The notes: generated by a model not told the origin, from the letters alone. 64,000 nucleotides of DNA from Phycisphaerales bacterium (GCA_017642965.1 JAEPOJ010000016.1:1-64000), one strand, 5' to 3'; shown: positions 8,578 to 18,837, counted from the stretch's first letter. Numbers and translations are program-made.

Positions 8578-9516
8578 ATGATGATCAACTTGCTACTCGA
8601 AACAGTGCTGCGTGTGTCCTTGTCAGTTTCGTGCCTCATCACCCCGGTCGATTCGTCGGCGGCAGCCTCGCAGTTCATCGTGGAGGTTGCCGCCCCGAGC
8701 GACGGGAAGCCCATCAACACCATCTGCCCCGTCACCAGCGACGAGGAGGTGGACCCGCGTTTCAGCGTGCTAGTCGATGGGCGGGTGATCGGGCTGTGCT
8801 GCCGGAAGTGCGTGACCCGATTCAAAGCGGACCCGCAACGCTACTTAGCAAGTTTGCCTGTTTCGCTCGCGAATGCCGCGCCCGTAGCGAGCGATGAACC
8901 TAATGCGACTAGGGAAGCGGAACATAGCCATGAGCACCCTGATGATGTTGCAGATGGGCATCAAGATAATCACGTCCACGATCACGCGGATGAGGCAGGG
9001 GCGCAGAATCATGCGGCAGATTCGCATTCGGGTGAATCAGGCACAGGGCATGACCACGACCGGGACCACGCGAGCGAAAGCCGATCCCGTATCATGGTAT
9101 GGCTCGGCAAGTTTCATCCGCCATCGACACACCTACCCATCGGCATTTTGATCGGTGCCGCCCTGGCCGAGATCGGTTTCATCCTGCGGAGAGAACGCTG
9201 GCTGCGCCAGGCCTCGGGTTTCTGTCTGTTCATCGCAATGCTCGGTGCGCTGGGCGCGATGACACTCGGATGGTTCAACGCGGGCTTTGTGCTCCTCGAT
9301 GACGATTGGGTGCAGGCCACCCACCGATGGCTCGGCACCTCCACCGCGGTGCTTTTCATCATTACCTTCATCCTGTTTGTCCGGACACGCGGATGTCTCA
9401 TCAAGAGGCGTGAGCTTGCGTACAGGGCGATGCTGCTGATTTGTGTTTCGGTGGTGGGCGCTACGGGGTTCCTCGGTGGCGCACTGATCTACGGGCTTGA
9501 TCATTATTCGTTCTAA
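8578..9516 (+). CDS. YHS-like domain, His-rich linker and DUF2231-like membrane domain
   Basis: The 312 residues start with a signal or anchor segment (about 1-25). A YHS-like unit follows (INTICPVTSD...GLCCRKCVTRF, about 42-90), then an extraordinary His/Asp-rich linker (about 108-165, with many HxH and HDH motifs). The C-terminal membrane domain has four hydrophobic helices and the FHPPSTHLPIG signature of DUF2231-type proteins. The linker is a probable metal sponge facing the periplasm. It lies between the four-repeat protein and the multicopper oxidase. The function is inferred from context only. Confidence 0.7.
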   Translation: MMINLLLETVLRVSLSVSCLITPVDSSAAASQFIVEVAAPSDGKPINTICPVTSDEEVDPRFSVLVDGRVIGLCCRKCVTRFKADPQRYLASLPVSLANAAPVASDEPNATREAEHSHEHPDDVADGHQDNHVHDHADEAGAQNHAADSHSGESGTGHDHDRDHASESRSRIMVWLGKFHPPSTHLPIGILIGAALAEIGFILRRERWLRQASGFCLFIAMLGALGAMTLGWFNAGFVLLDDDWVQATHRWLGTSTAVLFIITFILFVRTRGCLIKRRELAYRAMLLICVSVVGATGFLGGALIYGLDHYSF

Positions 9517-9567
9517 AGCGCAGACGAATCGATCAAACGAAAAATCAACTCTTGGCTTGGAGACACA

Positions 9568-11475
9568 ATGAACGATTCAGATATACAAAGCGTTTCTTTG
9601 TCATGGCCACTCACACGACGAACATTTATTCGCGCGAGCGGATTCGCAGCGGCCGCAGGATTTGCAATGCTCAGCCCCGGGGCTCTTGCGGAGGTCTTTC
9701 GGGCGCAGCGCCCTGAAATCCTGCCCGAGCTCGATGCCACCTCACCCACGGGGATTGATCTCTACATCAAGAAACTGCCACTCAGGGTCGACGGACGAGT
9801 ATCCGATGCCGTCACAATCAATGGCAGCATCCCCGGTCCAATCATCCGCATGAGAGAGGGCGAGGAGGCGATTATTCGGGTCCATAACGAGTTGGACGAA
9901 TCCACATCGATCCATTGGCACGGGCTGCTGTTGCCCTACACAATGGATGGCGTGCCGGGCATCAGCTTTCCAGGAATCGGCGCTAGTGAGACTTTCACTT
10001 ATCGATTCAAGGTCCGCCAGAACGGCACCTACTGGTACCACAGCCACAGCGGTCTCCAAGAACAACTCGGCCACTACGGGCAGCTTATCATCGAACCCAA
10101 GGAACCTGACCCAATCCAGTACGATGTCGAGCACTCGATTGTGCTCTCCGATTGGACACACGAAAACCCACACGAGATCATGCGAAACCTTAAGACAATT
10201 GAGGGTTACTACAACTTCCAACGCCCGACACTCACGAATATTCAGGAGCAGATGCGTGAATCTGAAATGGGCCTGGGCGATGTGCTCTCAGAACGCCTCC
10301 GCTGGCAACGCATGAGGATGGACCCGACAGACATCGCGGATGTGACCGGCGCAACCTACACATACCTGATGAACGGGCGTGGCGCGAGCGAGAACTGGAC
10401 GGCGATCGCGAAGCCGGGTCAGCGTGTGCGACTCCGCGTCGTAAACGCTGCAGCGATGACATACTTCGATCTCCGCATTCCCGGACTCCCGATGACCGTC
10501 GTGCAAGCGGACGGGCAGAACATCGAGCCCGTCGAGACCGATGAGCTCCGCATCGCGGTTGCTGAGACATACGACCTCATCGTGACGATGCCCGATGCAC
10601 GCGCATACACCATCTTCGCAGAGACGATGGATCGGAGCGGCTACGCGCGGGGCACGCTTGCACCTGAGAACGGGATGAGCGCAGAAATCCCGCCACGCCG
10701 TGTGCGGCCGATGTTGGGCATGGAAGACATGGGCATGATGCACAAGACCACCATGAGCGGCGATCACTCGTCCGGTAGCAAATCGGCCGAGTCCGGTCAG
10801 AAATCGAATCTTCACGACGGGCATGCACCACAAGAAGATCGAACCCAAGGAAACCAGAGGACATCTGAAATGGGAGCCGATCACAACGGGGCACTCCCGA
10901 TCACGGGGTTGCCCAAACGTGTGATGCACGGGCCAGATACCCACGGGCCTGGGAGCATCACCATGGCCATGTCGGCGTACCGCCAGCTCGATGACCCTGG
11001 CATCGGGCTCGGTGATGATGGGCGGCGGGTGCTGACCTACAGCCAGCTCAGATGCCTAGAAACACCAGTAGACCGCAGAGCACCAACCCGAGAGTTCGAT
11101 CTCCACCTCACGGGGAACATGCACAAGTACATCTGGGGATTTGACGGTAAGAAGTGGTCTGAATCTGACATGATCTACTTCGAGTACGGTGAAAGACTCC
11201 GGATGAACATGATCAACGACACGATGATGAGTCACCCCATCCACCTCCACGGCATGTGGATGGATCTGTACGCTGGGCATGAGTACAACAAGAACCCACG
11301 CAAGCACACTGTCAATGTGCAGCCCGCGGAACTGCTCACCGTTGATATCACAGCAGACGCGCCGGGTCAGTGGGCCTTCCACTGCCATCTTCTCTATCAC
11401 ATGGACATGGGTATGTTCAGGACCGTTGCGGTCGTGAAATCACTCGATCTGGAGGCAACTCATGCAGGCTCGTAA
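9568..11475 (+). CDS. copA: Multicopper oxidase, CopA/PcoA family copper-resistance protein
   Basis: A twin-arginine signal (LTRRTFIRASGF, about 16-27) sends the folded, copper-loaded enzyme to the periplasm. All four copper-site motifs are visible: HWHG (about 116), WYHSHS (about 155), HPIHLHG (about 557) and HCHLLYHMDMGM (about 605). Between them lies a Met/His-rich insert (about 376-450, including MLGMEDMGMMHKTTMSGDH), as in CopA/PcoA. The length of 635 residues fits the family, which oxidises Cu(I) to the less toxic Cu(II) and binds extra copper. The ribosome site GGAG is clear. The end overlaps copB by 14 nt. Confidence 0.93.
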   Translation: MNDSDIQSVSLSWPLTRRTFIRASGFAAAAGFAMLSPGALAEVFRAQRPEILPELDATSPTGIDLYIKKLPLRVDGRVSDAVTINGSIPGPIIRMREGEEAIIRVHNELDESTSIHWHGLLLPYTMDGVPGISFPGIGASETFTYRFKVRQNGTYWYHSHSGLQEQLGHYGQLIIEPKEPDPIQYDVEHSIVLSDWTHENPHEIMRNLKTIEGYYNFQRPTLTNIQEQMRESEMGLGDVLSERLRWQRMRMDPTDIADVTGATYTYLMNGRGASENWTAIAKPGQRVRLRVVNAAAMTYFDLRIPGLPMTVVQADGQNIEPVETDELRIAVAETYDLIVTMPDARAYTIFAETMDRSGYARGTLAPENGMSAEIPPRRVRPMLGMEDMGMMHKTTMSGDHSSGSKSAESGQKSNLHDGHAPQEDRTQGNQRTSEMGADHNGALPITGLPKRVMHGPDTHGPGSITMAMSAYRQLDDPGIGLGDDGRRVLTYSQLRCLETPVDRRAPTREFDLHLTGNMHKYIWGFDGKKWSESDMIYFEYGERLRMNMINDTMMSHPIHLHGMWMDLYAGHEYNKNPRKHTVNVQPAELLTVDITADAPGQWAFHCHLLYHMDMGMFRTVAVVKSLDLEATHAGS

Positions 11476-12379
11476 ACAAACATCCGTTTCCATTCCCGCA
11501 GTTTGGGTCGGAATCTCGCTGAGCGTGCTTTCAACTGCGGCGAGAATCAGCCTCTGTGGGCAGCCATTGCCGCATGAGCAGCACCGGGATCAAGGAGAGA
11601 ACCAAGCACATCCGGATCACTCAACCGAGACCACCGAACCGGTGCTCCCGAAGGATAAATCACTTGAGGAAGTTCTCCGCGCAGCTGCGAACCCTCCTCC
11701 TGATTATTTTCCCGATCCAGTCCCTGACAATAAGCTGCGCATATTCACACTCATTGAGCAAATCGAGTACCGAGTTGGTGAAGATGATCGCGATGAGATC
11801 GGTATACAAGCGCAGGGATGGATCGGCTATGATTATAACCGCTTTGTTTGGAAGCTTGAGGGCGAATCAGTCTTTGATGGCTCGGATGAGGGTGGCTCAG
11901 AAACCGATTTGGTATTCTCTCGACTCATCAATCCATTCTGGTACGCACAGGCGGGCATTCAGTACGCGAACTCTTGGGAAGAGTCAAACTACGACGACCA
12001 GTGGTCTGGTGTGATTGCGTTGCAAGGGCTCGCGCCGGGCATGTTTGAGATCGATACATCACTCTATGTTGACGAGAACGCGGATGTTTCGCTCTCGTTT
12101 GAAGCGGAGTACGACCTGCGGATTACGCAGAGATTGGTCTTACAGCCAAGGGCTGAGATGTCATTTTCAGCACAGGATATCCCTGAAGAAAACATCGGAG
12201 CGGGACTCACGAGTACGCGCATCGATGCCAGACTCAGATACGAGGTAAAGCGTGAGTTCGCACCTTACATCGGATTGCGCTATCAGTTCCTGTCCGGTGA
12301 AACACAGAACATTGCTGACACGATGGGTCTCGCAACCGAGCAGACCTACTTTGTGTTTGGATTCCGCATGGCATTCTGA
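11462..12379 (+). CDS. copB: Copper-resistance outer-membrane protein CopB/PcoB
   Basis: The start overlaps copA and is preceded by GAGG within the copA end. A signal-like N-terminus and a His-rich segment (PHEQHRDQGENQAHPDH) are followed by a beta-barrel domain of alternating strands ending in phenylalanine (FGFRMAF), the usual outer-membrane barrel ending. The stretch LRIFTLIEQIEYR to the end matches the CopB/PcoB family. It is thought to work with CopA in copper export or sequestration at the outer membrane. Its presence supports a cell with a true outer membrane. Confidence 0.88.
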   Translation: MQARKQTSVSIPAVWVGISLSVLSTAARISLCGQPLPHEQHRDQGENQAHPDHSTETTEPVLPKDKSLEEVLRAAANPPPDYFPDPVPDNKLRIFTLIEQIEYRVGEDDRDEIGIQAQGWIGYDYNRFVWKLEGESVFDGSDEGGSETDLVFSRLINPFWYAQAGIQYANSWEESNYDDQWSGVIALQGLAPGMFEIDTSLYVDENADVSLSFEAEYDLRITQRLVLQPRAEMSFSAQDIPEENIGAGLTSTRIDARLRYEVKREFAPYIGLRYQFLSGETQNIADTMGLATEQTYFVFGFRMAF

Positions 12380-12433
12380 GATCAATCGTTGTTCTCTCAT
12401 TCACTTTCATGTCGCTGTGAGGTGAAACGCACG

Positions 12434-13177
12434 ATGAAACCTAGAAAACTCATGTATCTCACGCATCGCTGGCTCGGCGCGATCATCGCGCTCCAGCTCC
12501 TTGCCTGGAGCGTCGGCGGGTTCGTGTTCAGCATCCTCGACATCAACGATGTGCGGGGCACCAGCGACGCGCGAGCGCAGACGCACGAGCCGCTCACCCC
12601 ACAGTCGATGGCATCCCTGCCCGAGTCGCTCTCGGCGATGCTCGTGGACCCATCACAGCCACGGGTCGCGTCACTGACGCTGATCGATCGGGGGCTCGGG
12701 GCGCACTGGGAAGCACGGGACGCCGGCGGGGTGCTCGTGTATCGAATGCTGCCCGATGGCACGCCAGCTGGGCAGATCACCCAATCCCAAGCCGAGCAGA
12801 TCGCGTTGCATGATTTTCTGCCCGAGTCAAGCGTTGCCCGTTCGCAACTCATCGTCGAAGACCCGCCAATGGAGTACCGCGGGGGGATGCTCCCCGCGTA
12901 CCGCGTGGAGCTCGATCACCCGAAGCATCCGCACATCTACATCAGCGCCACCAACGGGCAGATCATCGCGCGTCGCAACGATCAGTGGCGGGCGTTCGAT
13001 TTCTTCTGGATGCTGCACACGATGGATTACTCGGGCCGTGACGACTTCAACCATCCGCTGCTCACGATCGCGAGCGTTCTGGCGATCCTGACCGCGCTCG
13101 CGGGGCTGAGTTTGTGGGTGTGGAGATTCATTCCGAGAAAGAATCGAACTCCCCGCACTTTGGAGGCAACGCCATGA
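12434..13177 (+). CDS. PepSY-domain membrane protein
   Basis: The start at 12434 follows a GAGG site and drops 15 spurious leading residues. The 247-residue protein has an N-terminal membrane helix with a His-Arg-Trp motif ([17 protein letters not shown], about 8-24), a periplasmic part with PepSY-type regions ([10 protein letters not shown] and [20 protein letters not shown]) and a C-terminal helix preceded by the motif [12 protein letters not shown]. This is the short form of the PepSY-associated membrane family common in metal clusters and possibly linked to electron transfer to metals. It overlaps the next gene by ATGA. Confidence 0.75.
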   Translation: MKPRKLMYLTHRWLGAIIALQLLAWSVGGFVFSILDINDVRGTSDARAQTHEPLTPQSMASLPESLSAMLVDPSQPRVASLTLIDRGLGAHWEARDAGGVLVYRMLPDGTPAGQITQSQAEQIALHDFLPESSVARSQLIVEDPPMEYRGGMLPAYRVELDHPKHPHIYISATNGQIIARRNDQWRAFDFFWMLHTMDYSGRDDFNHPLLTIASVLAILTALAGLSLWVWRFIPRKNRTPRTLEATP

Positions 13178-14055
13178 ACTCGCCAAGTTTTCGATCTCGT
13201 CGCGCCTTCACTCTCATCGAACTGCTCGTGGTGATCGCGATCATCGCGGTGCTTGTTGGGTTGTTGTTGCCTGCGCTTGGGCGTGCGCGTGAATCCGCAC
13301 GGGTCGTGTCCTGTCTGGCGAACCTGCGATCGCAAGGCCAGGCGCTCTCGATGTACACCGATGAGAACCGAGACGCGAACCCGCCTCGCCTGATCTGGGG
13401 CAACGCGGACGCGGACGATCAGGCGAGCGGGATCGACAGGACGCTGTTCAACCGGTACCTGGCGGAATGGCTGGGCAAGCCGTTTGAGCGGGACCCGGGC
13501 ACGCCGCTCTTTATACCACGCGGGATGTGGCGTTGCCCCGAGATTCGTGAGGGCGAGGACGATCTCCGACTCACACACTCCGGGCGGATCCACCACGCCC
13601 CCAACTCCTTCCTGTTTGGGATTCTCGATTACCCGCAACCGGGGGCAGACCCGTTTGTCTCGGTGGACACCGTGCCCGGGTATGAGCTGAGCGAGTATGC
13701 GCACCTGTGGCCCAAGCTCGTGCGCGTGCAGCGGACTTCCGAGATCGTCACCGTGATGGACAATGTACGCACATATATCCCAATCCACCAGCATTACGAC
13801 GCGAAGGAATCGATCGGGTACTCGGTGCAGGTCGCCGAGCACCCCAGGTCCGCGGTCAACATCGAGAACATCGGCTCGCACGCCAAGCTGCAGGTCCGCC
13901 CATCGGTGTTCGTCGACGGGCACGCAGAAACACTCCCGAATACGAGCGAGTACTGGGAGGCGGACCTAAGAGACTATCCAACCCCGATTGGGTTCGAGAG
14001 CACACTCTTCGGCGCAGAGGTGCGCCATTTCATGTACTACCTCGACCCAAAGTGA
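13174..14055 (+). CDS. Type II pseudopilin-like protein (planctomycete H-X9-DG type)
   Basis: ATG 13174 overlaps the stop of the PepSY gene (ATGA), so translation is probably coupled. Residues 10-27 are a perfect prepilin signal ([18 protein letters not shown]), cleaved before Phe by prepilin peptidase. The rest is an extracytoplasmic domain with the C-terminal [10 protein letters not shown] segment that marks the large planctomycete pseudopilin family. These usually lie with type II secretion or surface genes. Finding one inside a copper operon is unusual, and its task here is unknown. Confidence 0.8.
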   Translation: MNSPSFRSRRAFTLIELLVVIAIIAVLVGLLLPALGRARESARVVSCLANLRSQGQALSMYTDENRDANPPRLIWGNADADDQASGIDRTLFNRYLAEWLGKPFERDPGTPLFIPRGMWRCPEIREGEDDLRLTHSGRIHHAPNSFLFGILDYPQPGADPFVSVDTVPGYELSEYAHLWPKLVRVQRTSEIVTVMDNVRTYIPIHQHYDAKESIGYSVQVAEHPRSAVNIENIGSHAKLQVRPSVFVDGHAETLPNTSEYWEADLRDYPTPIGFESTLFGAEVRHFMYYLDPK

Positions 14056-14088
14056 AACGGATGCACCCACTCAAGTATGGAGTTCATC

Positions 14089-16449
14089 ATGAAGACTGAC
14101 CCGGTATGCGGCATGCGTGTCGAAGAATCTGACGCGGCCGAAAAGATCGAATACCACGGCGAGGAGTACCTGTTCTGCAGTGTGCTCTGTGCCCAGAAGT
14201 TCCGCAAAGAACCGAACAAGTACACCGGGGTGGACGGCGAGAAACCTGCCCCGGATCATGAGTGCTGCCATCGGCACAAGGACCACCCCGAGGGCGCAAC
14301 GCAATCGCACACCGAGTCCGCACCCGGCACGATCTACACATGCCCCATGCATCCCGAGGTTCGTCAGGTGGGTCCTGGCACCTGCCCGAAGTGCGGCATG
14401 GCGCTTGAGCCCCTCGATGCCACTACCGAGCACGATGATACAGAGCTCAACGACATGACGCGTCGGTTCGGGGTCTCGGTGGTTTTCTCCGCGCCGTTGC
14501 TTGTGTATGTCATGGTTGGGATGTTTAACTCACATCCATTGGATGGCGTTCTGAGCCCAATGGCACTACAGATTATCGAGATGTTGCTTGCGACACCGGT
14601 GGTACTCTGGTGTGCATGGCCCTTCTATGTTCGCGCAATCCAGTCTGTCCGGCTGCGGAGCGCCAACATGTGGACGCTCATCGGGCTCGGTGTCAGCATC
14701 AGCTACACCTACAGTGTCTTCGCGGTCCTCGCACCCGATTTGTTCCCCGAAGGACTCCGGGGCGAGGATGGGCGAGTCGGGGTTTACTTCGAAGTTGCGG
14801 CGGTCATTATTGCGCTTGTCCTGCTCGGGCAGGTGATGGAACTGCGTGCCCGCAGACAGACCGGTGGGGCGATCCGAGAACTGCTCGAGCTCGCGCCGCC
14901 CAACGCCCGTCGCATCGAGCCCGATGGCTCGGAGCACGATGTCGCCGTCGATGAGCTCCGCGAGGGCGATCGAGTCCGGGTCCGCCCGGGCGACAAGATC
15001 CCCATCGACGGCGAGGTGCTCGAGGGGCGAAGCACGATCGATGAGTCCATGCTCACCGGCGAGCCCGTCCCAGTCGAGAAGAGCAAGGGCAACCCCGTCA
15101 CAGGCGGTACGCTCAACAAGACAGGCGCATTCATCATGCGGGTCTCTCGGACCGGGGCGGAGACGACCCTGGCGCAGATCGTTCAGATGGTGGCCGAGGC
15201 GCAACGCTCCAGGGCTCCGATCCAACGGATCGCAGACTCTGTTTCCGCGTGGTTCGTGCCCATAGTGGTGCTGATCTCAATCATCGCGTTCTTCGCCTGG
15301 GTGCTGGTTGGGCCCGCGCCCGCGCTGAGCTACGCGCTGGTGGCCGCGATCTCCGTGCTCATTATCGCCTGCCCTTGCGCGCTAGGTCTTGCGACCCCGA
15401 TGTCGATCATGGTCGCCGCGGGCAAGGGTGCCAAGCAGGGCGTGCTCATCAAGAACGCCGCGGCCTTAGAGACCTTCGAAAAGATCGACACAGTCGTCGT
15501 GGATAAAACGGGCACGCTGACCGAGGGGAACCCTAAGCTGCTGCGTGTCGAGCTGACGCCTGATCAGGAATCTCAACGCGATGAGAACCAGGTCATGGCG
15601 ATGCTCGCGGCGGCTGAGCGGGCGAGCGAGCACCCGCTCGCCGAGGCGATCGTTCACGGGCTAGAGGACCGCACGGATGAGCGTCTCAACGCGGAATCAT
15701 TCGAGAGTGTGACCGGCAAGGGCATCGTGGCGATTGTCGATGGGCACCGAATCGCGATAGGATCGCCCGCGATGATGCAGGACGAGGGTGTGGATGTCTC
15801 TCCACTGAGCGAGCAGGCCGAGCAATCCAGGCGTGAGGGCGGGACTTCCATGTTCGCATCGATCGACGCGCAGCTCACTGCCCTGCTTGTCGTCGCGGAC
15901 CCGATCAAGGCGACCACGAAGGGCGCGATCGAACAGCTCCATGCGCTCGGATTACGGGTCGTGATGCTCACGGGAGACAACCGCACAACCGCCCAGGCGA
16001 TCGCGACGCAGCTTGGTATCGATCGGGTCGAGGCGGAGGTGCTCCCTGAGCAGAAGGCCCAGATCATCACGGAACTTCAGCGTGAGGGTCACCGGGTCGC
16101 GATGGCGGGCGATGGCGTGAATGATGCACCAGCGCTCGCCAAGGCCGACATCGGTGTCGCGATGGGCACCGGTGCCGGCGTGGCGATCGAGAGCGCCGCG
16201 GTAACACTCGTCGGCGGTGACCTCAACGGGATTGTTCGCGCCCGCGCCCTGAGCCGAGCAACGATGCGGAACATCCGCCAGAACCTGTTTTTCGCATTCG
16301 TCTACAACGCCGCGGGCGTCCCAATCGCGGCAGGGGTGATCTACCCCATCTTCGGTGTGCTGCTGAGCCCAATGCTCGCCGCCGGGGCAATGGCGTTTAG
16401 CTCGGTCTCGGTGATCGGTAATGCGTTGAGGCTCCGTTCAACTCGATAA
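14089..16449 (+). CDS. Copper-exporting P1B-type ATPase with N-terminal YHS and heavy-metal-binding domains
   Basis: The GGAG site at 14081-14084 lies inside an upstream ATG (14077), so the start at 14089 is preferred. Domain order is a YHS domain (1-45, DPVCGM...[11 protein letters not shown]), a Cys/His linker, a heavy-metal-binding motif (about 83-105, CPMHPEV...CPKCGMAL), then the ATPase core: TGE loop (LTGEP), CPC transmembrane metal site (about 427), phosphorylation motif DKTGT (about 472), HP motif (SEHPLAEA) and GDGVNDAP (about 673). CPC with this N-terminus is typical of CopA/CopB-like copper or silver exporters of the inner membrane. Length is normal. Confidence 0.92.
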   Translation: MKTDPVCGMRVEESDAAEKIEYHGEEYLFCSVLCAQKFRKEPNKYTGVDGEKPAPDHECCHRHKDHPEGATQSHTESAPGTIYTCPMHPEVRQVGPGTCPKCGMALEPLDATTEHDDTELNDMTRRFGVSVVFSAPLLVYVMVGMFNSHPLDGVLSPMALQIIEMLLATPVVLWCAWPFYVRAIQSVRLRSANMWTLIGLGVSISYTYSVFAVLAPDLFPEGLRGEDGRVGVYFEVAAVIIALVLLGQVMELRARRQTGGAIRELLELAPPNARRIEPDGSEHDVAVDELREGDRVRVRPGDKIPIDGEVLEGRSTIDESMLTGEPVPVEKSKGNPVTGGTLNKTGAFIMRVSRTGAETTLAQIVQMVAEAQRSRAPIQRIADSVSAWFVPIVVLISIIAFFAWVLVGPAPALSYALVAAISVLIIACPCALGLATPMSIMVAAGKGAKQGVLIKNAAALETFEKIDTVVVDKTGTLTEGNPKLLRVELTPDQESQRDENQVMAMLAAAERASEHPLAEAIVHGLEDRTDERLNAESFESVTGKGIVAIVDGHRIAIGSPAMMQDEGVDVSPLSEQAEQSRREGGTSMFASIDAQLTALLVVADPIKATTKGAIEQLHALGLRVVMLTGDNRTTAQAIATQLGIDRVEAEVLPEQKAQIITELQREGHRVAMAGDGVNDAPALAKADIGVAMGTGAGVAIESAAVTLVGGDLNGIVRARALSRATMRNIRQNLFFAFVYNAAGVPIAAGVIYPIFGVLLSPMLAAGAMAFSSVSVIGNALRLRSTR

Positions 16450-16832
16450 CCTCTGCAACGAAGTCACGATCATAAAAATCGTTCGCAAGGGCAGTTTATG
16501 GTTGGAGTAAGCAGTGTATACATTTCGCATGATACAGATTGGAAACTCGTACCGTTGTGGAATCCTCTGATCATCATGCAGCCAGGCGCAGGACTACAAA
16601 AATCCTTCCGTTTGGAGTCCGAGTCCTTGCTCCGTTGGGTTGTGGCAATTTGGAAGAAATCGAATATTGCACGAAGTTGCCCGCTCAGCTCTGAGAAACC
16701 ATGGTCGAAGAGTATCTCGACACGGGTCGCTGAACTGTGTGAAAACGACTTCATGGGTGGATCACGCATTGTTCATCTCATTGTGCTTTGATCTCAACAG
16801 GTACACACACGCGATAAGAAGAGGATACAAAG
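16450..16832. other. Intergenic region, no convincing gene
   Basis: Two overlapping open frames of just under 100 codons (16498-16791 plus, 16470-16769 minus) have no ribosome site, no domain and poor composition, so neither is called. The ribosome site of the next gene (GAGG) lies at 16820-16823. Confidence 0.4.
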
Positions 16833-17390
16833 ATGAGTCATGAGGACAATCACCAAGAGCACAGCTCAAAGAACGCGCCGTACATCCGTTTCGCACTCAT
16901 GATTTTCACTTCCATGACTGTCATGTTCTTCCTGATGTACTTGCACTCGTATCAGATACTGGACCACGCCTGGTTCAGCGAGACCCGGTTCTTCATGACG
17001 ATGATCATGGGTGGTGGGATGATCGTCGTGATGCTCCTGTTCATGCTCAAGATGTACAAGAGCACCACGAAGAACATCATCACCATCGCGATCGCGATCA
17101 TCTTGCTCGCGGGAGGGATCGCGCTGGTCCGATCGCAAATCACCGTTTCTGATCGTGACTACATGGAAGGGATGATCCCGCACCACTCCATTGCAATCCT
17201 GACAAGCGAGCGCGCACAGATCAGGGATGTTCGGGTGCGCAAGCTCGCCGATGAGATCATCAAGGCCCAGCGCCGTGAGATCAAAGAGATGGAGTGGCTA
17301 ATCGCGGACATCAAGGCCAACGGGATCGCTGAAACAGACGCTGAGGGAGACGCGAGGCCGGTACCCGAGTTTCAGAGCACACCTGAGTGA
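16833..17390 (+). CDS. DUF305-domain membrane protein of metal clusters
   Basis: The 185-residue protein has a His-rich start, three hydrophobic segments (about 22-42, 52-70, 78-96) and then the DUF305 core with the conserved double His (MIPHHSIAI) and the helix DEIIKAQRREIKEMEWLI. DUF305 proteins are frequent next to copper genes and are thought to bind metal through the conserved His and Met residues. The role here follows from that context. Confidence 0.82.
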   Translation: MSHEDNHQEHSSKNAPYIRFALMIFTSMTVMFFLMYLHSYQILDHAWFSETRFFMTMIMGGGMIVVMLLFMLKMYKSTTKNIITIAIAIILLAGGIALVRSQITVSDRDYMEGMIPHHSIAILTSERAQIRDVRVRKLADEIIKAQRREIKEMEWLIADIKANGIAETDAEGDARPVPEFQSTPE

Positions 17391-17694
17391 GTGTTCAAGC
17401 CATATGAACAGATGTCGCGGATCTGGACATTTCCTACACACCTCTACGAGGTTCATATGGATTTCGAGATCCGCAAGGATTGCCCCGCCAACTCAGTGAG
17501 GATGTGGGAGTGCGGGCAGGGGCATCGCGACCGCAATAGCTATGGGCGAACTCGTGATCGGCGATTCACCTATTCCAGATCGGTCCCCCTGGTTGTGGGC
17601 GTACCCGCGGCTGGCATGGCCCTGATCTTCGGATTCGAGGGCTGGTTCCTGTGCCAGCACGGCGCCAACCCCTAAGAAAATTATCAGTAGCGCC
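17391..17694. other. Region with a doubtful small open frame
   Basis: A GTG-started open frame (17391-17675, 94 codons) begins immediately after the DUF305 stop and ends in a hydrophobic piece (VPLVVGVPAAGMALIFGF). No ribosome site beyond the preceding gene and no family is seen. It may be a relic of a membrane-protein gene or no gene at all. Confidence 0.3.
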
Positions 17695-17733
17695 TTGATC
17701 TCGGATTCTACTGATTATACCCTTAGGGGGTAT
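17695..17733 (+). promoter_or_regulatory. csoR promoter with overlapping CsoR-type operator
   Basis: TTGATC (17695-17700) and TATACC (17718-17723) form a sigma-70-like pair with 17-nt spacing. The sequence ATACCCTTAGGGGGTAT (17717-17733) is a near-perfect match to the pseudo-palindromic operators with ATACCC/GGGTAT arms known for CsoR repressors. It covers the -10 box, the predicted transcript start and the first bases of the csoR start codon at 17732, so bound repressor would block transcription of its own gene. Copper would relieve this. Confidence 0.75.
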
Positions 17734-18040
17734 GGGTAAAAAGAAATCAAGCCAGAAGACCGCCGGGGCGTGCGAGCATGACCGGGCAAAGAACCTCGCC
17801 CGCCTCAAGCGAATCGAGGGGCAGGTACGCGGGGTCGCGCAGATGGTGGAGGACGACCGCTACTGCGTCGATGTGCTCACACAGATCGCCGCGGTCCAGT
17901 CCGCCCTCCGCTCGGTGGGCAAGGAGCTCCTCCGCCATCACCTCAAGCACTGTGTCGCCGATGCCGCGCGGCTCGGCAAGGACGACTTCAGCGCCGCATC
18001 CGATGAGCTCATCGAGATGCTCTACAAGAACGCGAGGTAA
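17732..18040 (+). CDS. csoR: CsoR-family copper-sensing transcriptional repressor
   Basis: This small helical protein of 102 residues has the family core (LKRIEGQVRGVAQMVEDDRYC). The Cu(I) ligands fit exactly: Cys45, His70 and Cys74, giving the C-x24-H-x3-C spacing of copper sensors rather than nickel or formaldehyde sensors. The operator lies directly upstream and overlaps the ATG. No Shine-Dalgarno at normal distance exists, so the mRNA is probably leaderless. The gene is 2 nt from an HMA-MauE membrane protein, which it probably controls too, and it may control the whole island. Confidence 0.92.
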   Translation: MGKKKSSQKTAGACEHDRAKNLARLKRIEGQVRGVAQMVEDDRYCVDVLTQIAAVQSALRSVGKELLRHHLKHCVADAARLGKDDFSAASDELIEMLYKNAR

Positions 18041-18042
18041 CC

Positions 18043-18810
18043 ATGAGTAACACCATACACACCACCATCGAAGGCATGCACTGTGGCGGCTGCGAGGGCA
18101 AGATCCGCAATGCGCTCATCTCGCTCGATCCGGTCTCGGACGCGAGTGTCTCAGCGAAGAGCGGCTCGGCCGAACTCCACACCACCAGCGACATCAGCGA
18201 TGAAGCCATCCGCGATGCGATCGCTGGCGCAGGCGACTACCGCGTGACCGATATCGATCGGTCCAAACCAACGACCGCGAAGACACACCCAGAGCCTGCG
18301 CATCACGCACCCTCGGATGAAAACACACCGCCCGAGAGCCTCTACCCGCTGTTCCTGATCGTCGGGTTTATCGTGGGCGTGACCTTGCTTGTCGCATGGT
18401 CAACTGGAAACTGGCAAGTTGAGCCCATGATGCGTCACTTCATGGCCGGGTTCTTCATCGTGTTCTCGTTCTTCAAGCTGCTCGACCCACCCGGGTTCGT
18501 ATCCGCGTACCGCGGGTACGACCTGCTCGCCCGCAGGTCCGCCGCGTGGGCCTGGGCGTATCCCTTCGTTGAACTCGCGCTGGGCGTGATGTACCTGATG
18601 GCCTGGCTTCCGATGACCACGAACATCATCACCCTGATTTTGATGCTGATCGGTGCCGCGGGCGTGCTCAAATCCCTGCTCAACAAGCGTGCGATCCGGT
18701 GCGCCTGCCTCGGCACAGCCCTCAATCTACCTATGACCAAGGTCACGCTTGTAGAAGATCTGACCATGGCAGTTATGGCCGGAGTTATGCTACTGATTAT
18801 GGCCACCTAA
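18043..18810 (+). CDS. Heavy-metal-associated (HMA) domain fused to a MauE/DoxX-like membrane domain
   Basis: A GAGG site precedes the ATG, 2 nt after csoR. Residues 1-70 form an HMA domain with the metal-binding loop GMHCGGC. A linker rich in His and Pro leads to a membrane part with about five helices, resembling MauE/DoxX-type proteins and containing a Cys pair (RCACLG). It is probably an inner-membrane protein that accepts copper from the HMA domain or maintains thiols. It forms an operon with csoR. Confidence 0.8.
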   Translation: MSNTIHTTIEGMHCGGCEGKIRNALISLDPVSDASVSAKSGSAELHTTSDISDEAIRDAIAGAGDYRVTDIDRSKPTTAKTHPEPAHHAPSDENTPPESLYPLFLIVGFIVGVTLLVAWSTGNWQVEPMMRHFMAGFFIVFSFFKLLDPPGFVSAYRGYDLLARRSAAWAWAYPFVELALGVMYLMAWLPMTTNIITLILMLIGAAGVLKSLLNKRAIRCACLGTALNLPMTKVTLVEDLTMAVMAGVMLLIMAT

Positions 18811-18837
18811 ATGAGGATGGTTTATAGTGGTTACCAA

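Noticed and set aside
13027-13923. A 298-codon minus-strand open frame over the pseudopilin.
   Set aside because: It is antisense to a gene with a perfect prepilin signal and coupled start; the composition is shadow-like.
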